From: Antedon mediterranea
Lineage: Eukaryota > Echinodermata > Crinoidea > Comatulida > Antedonidae
DNA length: 64,000 bases
NCBI RefSeq assembly: GCF_964355755.1
Contig: NC_092670.1
Coordinates: 26,525,795 to 26,589,794 of the forward strand
Direction of reading: 5' to 3'
Positions within the stretch are counted from its first letter, which is position 1. Each line of letters begins with the position of its first letter. Shown here one piece after another: positions 34,685-44,255 of the stretch. The translations under genes and the position numbers were made by a program. Below the pieces are notes generated by a model that worked only from the letters and a program-made list of their open reading frames with translations, was not told the origin of the DNA and ran no database searches.

Positions 34685-35120
34685 AAACCATCCTGCCATA
34701 AACAGAATAAAATGGAAACAAATTGTGGAAAGCGTAATGTCGGAAGACGGAAAACGTTAACATGCATGACATGCATGTTTCAACTAGAATGAAACAAAAG
34801 ATGGCGCTAGTTCCATTTCGCACCTGTCGTTTATTTCGACTCAAAATTGGTTAAGTAACTTTATCGTGAGTACCACACCTTAGAATTAGGCCTCAAAAAT
34901 ACTTTTACGAAGGAGATTACACAAAAAGTAAAAAATAAATCCTTTAAATTAATGAATTTACAGACGTGTTTCTCGCACATCGGTTCGTGAATTTCGCATA
35001 CTCCATGTTCAATGTTGTTGTTTCTATGGAGCGCCAAAAGAGCAATCATAATAGAGGAATAAATACTCAGTAAATTACGTATATTGAATGCATTTATTGG
35101 TGAAAATTACGTTCAATTTT

Positions 35121-36435
35121 CAGGGGCGGATCCAGGATTTTGAAATAGGGGGGGCGTAGGTTTGCGAGCGAAGCGAGCAAACACTGGCTGGGGGCCAGGG
35201 GGCCGCCAAGGGCCCCCGGTCGGGGTCCAGGGGCCGAAGGCCCCTGGAAATTTTGGCGTTCTAGCGCATTGTAAGTCGTTTAAAACGATTTACAAACAAT
35301 TCATAATGTCATTTACCAAACACTCTAAAGCTCGCAAATTACGACATGTGGAACATGCAGCTGATACTTACCTAGGGTACCAAAGCAAGCTAACAACTTG
35401 CCTGTACTTTACATCTAAATTTTTACAACGCGACGATGTTTTTCAGCTTTTATATAAGCATAAACTTGTCCTAGCCTAGGCCGGTATTATTTTCTTACAC
35501 GCGCGCCGGGTCGATCGCGGTGACGTCTACTTCTTCGCATCCATCATCCATGCAGCTAAAGTAAAATGACGTCACGTTAAAGCGGGTCGTCACAGAGTCT
35601 CATGCATATTAATGAAGCAAACTTGCTGAGAGTGTTTTCCACCACCACGCAACACATGCGACGCGAGATTTATCGAAACTCCGAGCCATCGACTGACGAT
35701 CATGTTTTTGACAATTAAAATCACGGCATATTCAACGACCTGGTTTAAACGATCGTTTAAAAATTAGCGGTCCGGCTCGATCATCATTACATTATATTTA
35801 GTGATTTGAAAAAAACAAAACACCCCTTTTGTCATCGCGATTTGTTTATGAGACTCATCGACGGAAAAGCAAATAAAACACTACAAGGCCCGGTCATGAA
35901 ATGCTGCATGCAGCATTGTTAATATTTTAATAGTAATATGTTTTAATAAAATATAGGCCTAACGGGATAATTTTCATAGGCACTAAAGTCCTAGCCTTTG
36001 TTTTTATTGTATTTAATAAATGGGCGCGTAGTGTAGCACTGACCATGTGACTTCATAAACTCTATTGATCGTCGGAGGTACGTACCGCTACTCTACAACG
36101 GGAGTGACGATCACAAAGGATGCCGACCTGCTTAGTAAAACGCGACCAAGCTCACCACGTGGCTTTTATCAACTTGCTCCTTTTAGTTTTACACTTAACT
36201 GTGAATGATCGTTGGTAACGCTAGAGATTGATAGTACACAAAGGATGTCGACGTACATGCTTGGTGAAATGCGATCAAGCTGACGATGTGCTCCGACGTA
36301 CTATTTTCACTATGAAAATGACCGTCGAAACGATACGTGTTTTTAAAATCTATTTAATTTAAAAAAAAAAAAAAAAAATCTTTAAAAAATAGGGGGGGCG
36401 TACGCCCCACACGCCCCCCGCTAGATCCGCCACTG
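35121..36435. mobile_element. hAT-like non-autonomous element, ~1.3 kb
   Basis: The left tip CAGGGGCGGATCCAGGATTT and the right tip CTAGATCCGCCACTG have the CAG...CTG tips and GGCGGATC core common in animal hAT elements. G-rich then C-rich blocks follow (35146-35250 and 36390-36420). The GC-rich left block GCGAGCGAAGCGAGCA, GGGGGCCAGGGGGCCGCC recurs at 56518-56600. Candidate flanks (TCAATTTT, ATTTTATC) do not match exactly, so the target duplication has decayed. No transposase motif is seen. Confidence 0.7.
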
Positions 36436-36816
36436 ATTTTATCATATTTTGTCAATGTCAATGCAACAAAAACATTACTGTTGATACTGTACATGGTTTT
36501 TGCAGGAACTTTTAGGAATGAAAATCGACAAATTCATCATCATATTACATGTGGGTATACCTGATCTAAATAATATTCGTCTTAGTCTTACTCTTAGACC
36601 TAGGGTTGGTTGCTATTTGAAAACAGCAAATTATTAGCAGTAAAATGTTACAGCATTTTTATTGACAAAATATATTAAAATTAAACGTGTATTTCAATAA
36701 TAAATGCATTAAAAGAAGACGCATTCCACTGAGTTTTTAACCATCTATTGTTGTTGCTCTTTTGGCACTCCATAGAAATGAAAATATTGAACTTCGCGAG
36801 TATGCTAGGCTAAATT

Positions 36817-37971
36817 GGGTGCAGGTCAAGTCGGCCCCAAACCGTCTCGGCCAAAGTCAAGTCGGCCCCATGTCAAGTCGGCCCCAAGTCAACTCGGCCT
36901 CAAGTCAACTCGGCCTCACGTCAACTCGGCCAAAAACTAATCGGTCAACTCGGCCACAATAAAGTATGGAACGCAAAAAGTGCTTAATATTATTATGATT
37001 ATTACTATCCACTCTTTAAAAAAAATTAAGAAATAAGAAAATAAAAAAATGATATCATTACCGATATGAATAGAAGTACCCGCGTTTTACAAAAACACGT
37101 GCAGGTACCACATTTTAGTAAATCGAAGACCATCAAGGAGCTATTATAGCTCCATGGTTCCACCATTTGGCCATAGAAAAATGATCGTACTGTACATATC
37201 GTTTTTGTCCATGATTTGCGTTTTAAAAAAAGGGGAATCCCTGGTCAGCGAAAACACGTAGCAGTTGTAGATATCGAAATAGCTGCCAAAGGCACAGGGA
37301 GGCACAGCTACGAATTGGTTTCAGATGTTGTCGCCTAATCAAATGCATACACTGAAGAAATCTATGCGTGATTCAACCATAGAGTTAACATTAATTAATA
37401 CCTCAATGATTCAACCAAAAAATCCAACCAAACAATCTTATTACACCTAATATATGTCCTCGCATATCGGACATGTTTATTGAATTTTGACGCACGAACG
37501 AACATACGCACCCACGTACGTGCATCATCATATTGCGTGTATGCCTACAATGTGTTCCTATTTATTATCCAAATGTTCATATATTGTAATAATTAATAAC
37601 AGTATGAATGCTAGCTTATTAATCAATTTTTTGTTATGCGCAATTTCAGTACAATTTGTGCAATTTGAAATTTTATTAAACATAAATAAAGAAAAATTTG
37701 TGAAATCCTTTTTTTTTTGCTAAATGTATTATTGTCTAAATATTAATATTCATTAAAAGTCAGAATTATTCATAGGTAATAAAATGTGAAGAAATATTAT
37801 TCTATCAATCCCCTTCTTTTGCACCTTTTGCATTCCATACTTTAACGGGACCGAGTTGACCGATTATTTTTTGGCCGAGTTGACGCGAGGCCGAGTTGAC
37901 TTGAGGCCGAGTTGACTTGGGGCCGACTTGACTTTGGCCGAGACGGTTTAGGGCCGACTTGGATCGAAATC
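36817..37971. mobile_element. Foldback element with minisatellite arms, 8-bp TSD
   Basis: The left arm (36817-36965) repeats 16-17 bp words of the type CAAGTCGGCCCC and CAAGTCAACTCGGCCTC; the right arm (37840-37971) carries the inverse (GAGGCCGAGTTGACTTG). The direct repeat GCTAAATT lies at 36809-36816 and 37972-37979. A 23-bp palindrome with CAAGGAG...CTCCATG ends sits inside at 37134-37156. The loop is AT-rich and non-coding. Minisatellite arms resemble Drosophila FB and sea-urchin TU foldback elements. Confidence 0.85.
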
Positions 37972-38407
37972 GCTAAATTCGCAAACGGTATGCGAGAAAC
38001 ATGTCTGTAAAATCATCAATTTAAGGATTTATTTGTTACTTTTTATGTGATTCTTCTTCATAAAAGTACTTATGAGGCCCAATTTTAAGGTGTGGTATTC
38101 ACAATAAGTTGCTTAACAATTTGGAGTCAAAAGGAAGTCGAAATAAAAACAGGTGCGAAACGGAACTAGCGCCCAAAAGATAGTTTGTTGTTATAACATG
38201 GAGTAAACAAGCATTTACGTTTAAATAACTCTTACGGAGACCCAAACATAACAATAACAAACACTTCCGTGTAAATAGCTCTTATATAGAGCCGTGCTCA
38301 ATCAGGCAGAACGAGCAACTTCGCGCGCGCACATCATCACTGGATTTCATGTCATCATCCCATGACAACCGCGGGAGAATGATTACACGAACATTACAAC
38401 ATTGTAC

Positions 38408-38432
38408 CAGGGAGTTGTTATTCAACTCCCTG
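38408..38432. mobile_element. Micro-palindromic insertion, 25 bp, 7-bp TSD
   Basis: CAGGGAGTTG and CAACTCCCTG form the two halves around a 5-bp centre. The direct repeat ATTGTAC lies at 38401-38407 and 38433-38439. Same tip type as the insertions at 29683, 51423 and 63350. Confidence 0.85.
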
Positions 38433-38628
38433 ATTGTACAACGAGCATGAGCTCGAGCATGCTTTCAATCTTAGCCGTAGATAGGCCTACACTCCACTCA
38501 CCATTTAGAGGGCGTTAGGAGCCAAAATTTACTATATTAAAAGTTAATAACTTCAATCAACTACTGGATTGATTATAGCCTACCTGGGCCTAGTTGGCGC
38601 TAATGCAGTTGTTTCTTATTATTATCAC

Positions 38629-38651
38629 CATGGAGTAAGCTTTACTCCATG
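38629..38651. mobile_element. Micro-palindromic insertion, 23 bp, 7-bp TSD
   Basis: CATGGAGTAA and TTACTCCATG are the inverted halves. The direct repeat TTATCAC lies at 38622-38628 and 38652-38658. Same length and tip as the insertion at 50638. Confidence 0.85.
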
Positions 38652-38993
38652 TTATCACAATATTATTCATTAGGCCCCAAGATGATTAAAACTTACGTTT
38701 GTGTCTCTTCTGATAGACCTATTAGGCCTAGAACACATTATGTTTGTGAGCGGACCAAAGATTTTATATAGCCGAAGCGGACATATTTTAGACAATTTTT
38801 TAATTATAGAGGGCGCGCTCTGCTGGGGAGCCACAGAGCCATATATATAAAGAGTTACGACATTGGATTATAGTCACGTGATATGCAGATCAAAATGTGT
38901 CAAACTTGTCTCCATTAATGCATGTAAAGTATAGGAGCAACAAAATACTTTACGAAAGCCTATTAGGGCCAACAAAAAAATAATATTGCTTTC

Positions 38994-39458
38994 ACAAATT
39001 CGAAATAACGAATTATTAATTCGTTTTTTCGAATTATTAATTCGTTATTTCGAATTTATTTAAGTAATTTGAAATTTCGAATTAATAATTCGAAATTTCT
39101 CGAAATTTCGAATTATTTATTTCGTTATTTCAAATTATTAATTCGAAATTTCGAATATTAATTCGAAATTTCGAATTATTAATTCGAAATTTCGAATTAT
39201 TAATTCGAAATTTCGAATTAGTAATTCGTTATTTCGAATTCATAATTCGAAATTTCGAATTAGTAATTCGAAATTTCGAATTAGTAATTCGTTATTTCGA
39301 ATTAATAATTCGAAATTTCGAATTAGTAATTCGTTATTTCGAATTAATAATTCGAAATTTCAAATTAGTAATTCGAAATTTCAAATTAGTAATTCGTTAA
39401 TTCAAATTTTTAATTCGTTATTTCGAATTAATAATTCGAAATTTCGAATTAATAATTT
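38994..39458. repeat. AATTCGAAATTTCG palindrome array (mirrored at 44293-44482)
   Basis: Words of about 20 bp such as TTCGAATTATTAATTCG and AATTCGAAATTTCGAATT repeat about twenty times here, and about nine times in the mirrored right arm, which explains most of the arm-length difference. Every unit is self-complementary. It lies between the terminal repeat and the transposase start, the usual place of subterminal transposase-binding sites. Confidence 0.9.
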
Positions 39459-39525
39459 GACCTCTGCCCTTTCTAATGACATCCCAACCATCCCGGATTA
39501 CTTTAGCTAATGCAATCTGGTCACC

Positions 39526-40338
39526 ATGCGTCCTGAAAACCATTGGATTAGATTATATTTCAATCGTAGCTTAAATTATCAAGAGATTATTGAAATGTTA
39601 GCAGAAGATCATGATATTTTGATAAGTAAACGAACATTAAAGCGAAGGCTGAAAAAAATGTGCCTTAGTCGAAGAAAACGGCATTCTGACGAACTGGAAG
39701 TCGCTGCGTTCATTGAAAGTCAATTACAGACGTCAGGGATGCTACATGGGTACAGGTGGAGGCACATTCGTTGCACACAAAATGGGTTAAACATAGATAA
39801 AGAGACGGTCAGAATAATTTTAAACCTTCTTGACCCAGAGGGTGTCGAAGCAAGAAGAAGACGACGACTACACAGAAGAATTTATCATGTACCTGGCCCA
39901 AACTATATCTGGCATATCGACTCGTACGACAAACTTAAGCCATACGGCATTTGTATAAATGGCTGTATAGACGGATTCTCTAGACACATAATATGGCTAG
40001 AAGCTTACTTTACTAGCAGCAATCCAAAAGTTAAAGCCGGCTATTACGTAAATTCTGTTCGCCAAAAAATGGGTTGTCCAAAGTCTATTAGAACAGATTT
40101 CGGAACTGAAAATTCTATTGTTGGTCCAATGCAACAATTTCTTTGTAATGAGAACAGCAGTTTTATACAAGGAACAAGTCAGCATAATCAACGAATTGAG
40201 AGTTGGTGGGGCATTCTCAGAAAACACTTTACTCAGTTTTGGATGGACGCCTTTAAACAACAAAAGAATGACGGTAGATATGATGGAGGTCTTATAGACA
40301 AATCTTTATTACAATTTTGTTTTATGAAAATTATCCAG
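39526..40338 (+). CDS. Integrase-core transposase, exon 1, left-arm copy
   Basis: 271 codons from an ATG in a good context (TCACCATGC) to a splice donor: CAG then GTAAGC at 40339-40344. Residues 14-50 look like a helix-turn-helix (NYQEIIEMLAEDHDILISKR). The rve-like catalytic core follows, with D132 (WHIDSYDK), D191 (IRTDFGTEN) and E225 (NQRIESWWG), a complete DDE triad. GTSQHN before the Glu is characteristic. This copy is fully open but has no second exon on its side: past the donor it meets gypsy sequence. It would cut and join element ends in the nucleus. The exon boundary is supported by the mirrored gene, where exon 2 survives. Confidence 0.8.
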
Positions 40339-40429
40339 GTAAGCAGTACAGCAATTACATTGTGTGCTATGCATTATAGTCCCCAAGTACTACGCGATAA
40401 AGCTACGACGCTATATAGTAAGAACCTGT

Positions 40430-41690
40430 TACATATATACTGACAATAATCCATTGACCTATGTATTGACCACGGCCAAACTTAATGCTACGGGACACCG
40501 CTGGGTAGCAGAATTAGCGGATTATCATTCAGATAAAATATAGACCAGGTCGAATACATCAGGATGCCGACACCTTGTCAAGAATCCCGCTTGATCTAAA
40601 ACAATTGGAAAAGTTGTGTTCGGAAGAAATATCTGAAGAGGTCATGCAAGCGGCAGTCCATGGTGTGAATGCTTAGGCAGAAGGCTTAACTACATGGTCA
40701 GATCATAGATCCAGATATTGAGAAACCCTTAAGACCCTTAATTAATAACCTCTGCCCAGAAGATATAAAGACAGTTCTAACACAAGATCCAGCCATTAAT
40801 AGAGTCCTAAAGTATAAGGCCAAGGGGCGCTGGCCAACTCGAAAAGAAAGAAAGAACGAGACCAAAACAAAAACGTCAATCATGCATGAGTGGAAACAAG
40901 CTGCAAGTTGGACATGATGGTATTCTCCGACGCTGCACCACAACACGTTCTCAGATCGTCCTTCCAGAAAAATACAAACAGTTAGTATACACAGAATTGC
41001 ATAGTAACATGGGACAACTTGGTCCAGAACGAGTTGTACATATGGCACGAGAGGGGTTTTATTGGCCACATATGGAAGCAGAAATAGAGGATTACATCAC
41101 ATCTGCCGATGTCTGATCCAGAAGAAACCAGTTCGTATAACCAGAGCTCCTTTAGTCAATATCATTACGACTCAACCCTTTGAACTTGTTTCTATCGATT
41201 ATGTACACTTGAAAAAGAGCAAAGGCGGATATGAGTATATTTTAGTAATTATGGACCACTTTACTCGATTTGCGCAAGCATATCCGACAAGGAATAAGAG
41301 CGGTAAAATTGCAGCCAACTTAATCTTCAATGACTTTATACTGCGATTTTGATTTCCAAAGACATTGCACCATGACCAGGGTCGGGAATTTGAAAATCAC
41401 TTATTTACCAATCTTGAAGCTTACTCTGGGATCTAACATTCACGTACCCCACCTTATCACCCTCAAGGCAATGGCCAAGTGGAAAGGTTAAATCGAACGT
41501 TGCTTGGAATGTTACGAACCTTGTCCGAAAACCAGAAGGACAACTGGAAGGAATCACTCAATAAAGTTGTGCATGCTTATAACTGCACTCGCCATGATTC
41601 AACAGGGTACTCACCATTTTATCTACTCTACGGCAGACCTCCTTGTCTACCTTGAGATACCCCCCCCCCCCCTCAATCCTTCGGGCTGAG
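40430..41690 (+). pseudogene. Ty3/gypsy relic C (RNase H end, integrase)
   Basis: Frames in order read YTDNNPLTYVLTTAKLNATG and YRPGRIHQDADTLSRIP (RNase H end), then [20 protein letters not shown] (integrase zinc finger), [20 protein letters not shown] (core, first Asp), LHHDQGREFEN (second Asp), [12 protein letters not shown] (Glu) and [14 protein letters not shown]. Multiple stops and frameshifts. It ends at a poly-C tract near 41659-41671. It lies inside the transposon 38952-44526, upstream of the HECT exon, and probably interrupted that gene. Confidence 0.85.
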
Positions 41691-41977
41691 AATGAATATC
41701 CAAAGTAAAATTAGGTATCCCCAGGGCTCGAAACGAAACGATACAATACCGTATTTCCTTACAGTTATATAATATAGCCCTTCGAGAGAGAAACAAGGTT
41801 GTGTGTATTCACGAACAAACTTTACCTTGAAGAACTATACCGCTATACCCTATTTGTAATTCCTTGTACCAAAACGAAAGTATGCTAATAAGAGCGGTGA
41901 AAGGGTAAATGGTAGACGAAAAAAGTATACATTTTTTATTTCATAATGTTTATCATTTTTATTTTTATGCATTTTAG

Positions 41978-42228
41978 ATAAAAAGACCAAGACATCCCTT
42001 GGAGACTTCCTAACATTTGTTACTGGTGCTGACTCAATTCCCCCTCTTGGTTTTAGCAACCAGATACATATAAAATTTTTTAGTAAGGAGCGAAAGATGA
42101 GAGGTCACCCGACAGCCAGTACATGTGGGTTGGATTTACACCTCCCCCGTGGATATGACGATCCATTGGAATTCACAACTCTAATGGAGGAAGCCATCAT
42201 AAATGGCAAGGGTTTTGGAAAACTTTAA
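41978..42228 (+). CDS. HECT E3 ubiquitin-ligase C-terminal exon
   Basis: A pyrimidine-rich tract ending in ATTTTAG (to 41977) is followed by an exon in phase 1 with 83 codons to TAA at 42226-42228. It reads LGDFLTFVTGADSIPPLGF, then HPTASTCGLDLHLPRGYDDP and EEAIINGKGFGKL. ASTC followed by a LHLP strand is the catalytic-cysteine loop of HECT C-lobes (Cys at 42124-42126), and the short GFGK-type end resembles G2E3-like HECT proteins. HECT ligases accept ubiquitin on that Cys and pass it to substrates. Earlier exons are not visible; gypsy relic C lies where they should be. Because it sits inside the transposon and converges on the transposase, it may be a transposon gene or a captured host exon. 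Confidence 0.75.
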
Positions 42229-42579
42229 AGATGTATTGTCCCCCAAAATCATGAAGAATAAAGATTTTTTAAATCTGACTTTGAATAGGCCATTTTGCAG
42301 TTTTAATGAAGTTGTTTCCATAAGAAAAAAAAACGAGAAAAAAAAATTATTTTACCTATAGAAAGACAAAACAGTTAAACAGTTAAATTACCCCAAAACT
42401 CATTGTCTTCCAGCCAATTTGACCATTTATTTGCTTTAAATTACAGTTTTCTTAATAGGTAAATAATTTTTTTTCAGACCCATTTTTTTGTGAAAGTGAA
42501 AAACTATTATGTGACATTAAAATAACATATTCAACAAAACAATTAAAAAAAAATATTTTTTCAGGGGGACAATATATCT
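42229..42579. mobile_element. Kolobok-like TTAA MITE, 351 bp
   Basis: The ends AGATGTATTGTCCCCC and GGGGGACAATATATCT are inverted with one mismatch, flanked by TTAA at 42225-42228 and 42580-42583. The target TTAA overlaps the HECT stop codon (CTTTAA), and because TTAA is duplicated the stop is kept. The interior is AT-rich and non-coding. A decayed relative begins at 5247. Confidence 0.9.
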
Positions 42580-42904
42580 TTAAATTATGATCAAATTTTA
42601 GTAGCCAACATTTTTGTAATTGTTTCAGAAATAAAATACTGTTATTAAAGTTTCAATAAACAAAATGTTGTTAAATTACATCTGTTTTACTGTATTGTAC
42701 AGCTACATAACACAATTCTGTCTGATCATCACCAACTGAACATATTAATATAAATAAATATAATTGTTTATATTGTATTCATTACATTGTGTTCGTTGCA
42801 ATTCTAACTTTGTATTGGAAATAATATCACAGCGACAATTAATTAATAAAAAAAACGATTTATAACATGATAATGTGATATCACGTGCTTGCTGTGGCAT
42901 TTGA

Positions 42905-44255
42905 TCAGATGACGTCAAGAAACATATTTCTAAGACTGCTGTATAACTGCAAACCTTCATCACATGTTTTCGGCATCGATAGCTGCCTTTTTTCCAAGAA
43001 TATGGAACATAAGTCGAACACGTCCTTATCGCATGGAATCTGGCTTTTGAAGATGGATTCACTTTCACAAACTTCAACTTTAGCCACATCAACGGGAATA
43101 ATACACTCTTGTCCCCCGAATAAGTATGGTACATTGTACATCAATGTCGGGCGTCCAAACGGACCATGGCTATTTCTCGATTTTGAGATGCGATGGGCAT
43201 TCCACTCATTTGCAACCGTGTCCAGTTCATCCTTTAAAAAAGGCAAATATAATACAGTACAGTAAAAACAAATAGTTTAATGACAGTTTAGACCGTGAAA
43301 AAAAAAACAATATCGTAAATAAAAGAGGAGTGATTTAATTCTAGGCTAATATTGTTTGCTTTTCAAATTGTTGCGAAAGCCCAAATTATTATTATAATTG
43401 TCGTACTTGGGGACTATAATGCATAGCACACAATGTAATTGCTGTACTGCTTACCTGGATAATTTTCATAAAACAAAATTGTAATAAAGATTTGTCTATA
43501 AGACCTCCATCATATCTACCGTCATTCTTTTGTTGTTTAAAAGCGTCCATCCAAAACTGAGTAAAGTGTTTTCTGAGAATGCCCCACCAACTCTCAATTC
43601 GTTGATTATGCTGACTTGTTCCTTGTATAAAACATACAAAGAAATTGTTGCATTGGACCAACAATAGAATTTTCAGTTCCGAAATCTGTTCTAATAGACT
43701 TTGGGCAACCCATTTTTGGCGAACAGAATTTACGTAATAGCCGGCTATAACTTTTGGATTGCTGCTAGTAAAGTAAGCTTCTAGCCATATTATGTGTCTA
43801 GAGAATCCGTCTATACAGCCATTTATACAAATGCCGTATGGCTTAAGTTTGTCGTACGAGTCGATATGCCAGATATAGTTTGGGCCAGGTACATGATAAA
43901 TTCTTCTGTGTAGTCGTCGTCTTCTTCTTGCTTCGACACCCTCTGGGTCAAGAAGGTTTAAAATTATTCTGACCGTCTCTTTATCTATGTTTAACCCATT
44001 TTGTGTGCAACGAATGTGCATCCACCTGTACCCATGTAGCATCCCTGACGTCTGTAATTGGCTTTCAATGAACGCAGTGACTTCCAGTTCGTCAGAATGC
44101 CGTTTTCTTCGACTAAGGCACATTTTTTTCAGCCTTCGCTTTAATGTTCGTTTACTTATCAAAATATCATGATCTTCTGCTAACATTTCAATAATCTCTT
44201 GATAATTTAAGCTACGATTGAAATATAATCTAATCCAATGGTTTTCAGGACGCAT
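42905..44255 (-). pseudogene. Integrase-core transposase, two exons, right-arm copy
   Basis: Exon 1 (44255-43455) is a mirrored copy of 39526-40338, ends with CAG and a GTAAGC donor, and exon 2 (43231-42905) starts after TTTTTTAAAG. The joined frame reads FCFMKIIQ then DELDTVANEWNAHRI, both in phase 0; exon 2 continues FGRPTLMYNVPYLFG and IIPVDVAKVEV to a stop. The intron is about 221 bp. Exon 1 has a 1-base deletion after VRQK and an 11-base deletion before GTSQHN: together 12 bases, so the frame stays open but the segment with the second catalytic Asp is scrambled. Full length would be about 379 residues. Catalytically dead. Confidence 0.8.

Larger units (their letters stand above)
34790..38190. 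repeat. Inverted-repeat arms, interrupted twice
   Basis: The left arm (about 34790-35060) is mirrored by 36745-36808 joined to 37980-38190: both contain GGCGCTAGTTCC, GGTGTGGTATTC, TTTACAGACGTGTTTCTCGC and TCTATGGAGCGCCAAAAGAG in opposite sense. The hAT-like element 35121-36435 lies in the loop and the foldback element 36817-37971 splits the right arm. Relatives of the same arms lie inside the MULE-like element at 34000-34560. Non-coding. Confidence 0.75.
38191..38833. other. Non-coding stretch with two micro-palindromes
   Basis: No gene is supported. It contains the insertions at 38408-38432 and 38629-38651 and TAGGCCTA-type words, and ends at the target site GGGAGCCA of the hAT-like element at 38834. 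Confidence 0.45.

Noticed and set aside
35121-36435. Exact target duplication for the hAT-like element
   Set aside because: Flanks TCAATTTT and ATTTTATC share only ATTTT in shifted register.
36762-36962. 66-codon open frame in the minisatellite arm
   Set aside because: It reads through CAAGTCGGCCCC repeats and gives a repetitive peptide without counterpart.
37134-37156. Further micro-palindromic insertion
   Set aside because: Size and CAAGGAG/CTCCATG tips fit, but the flanks AGACCAT and GTTCCAC do not match, so insertion is not shown.
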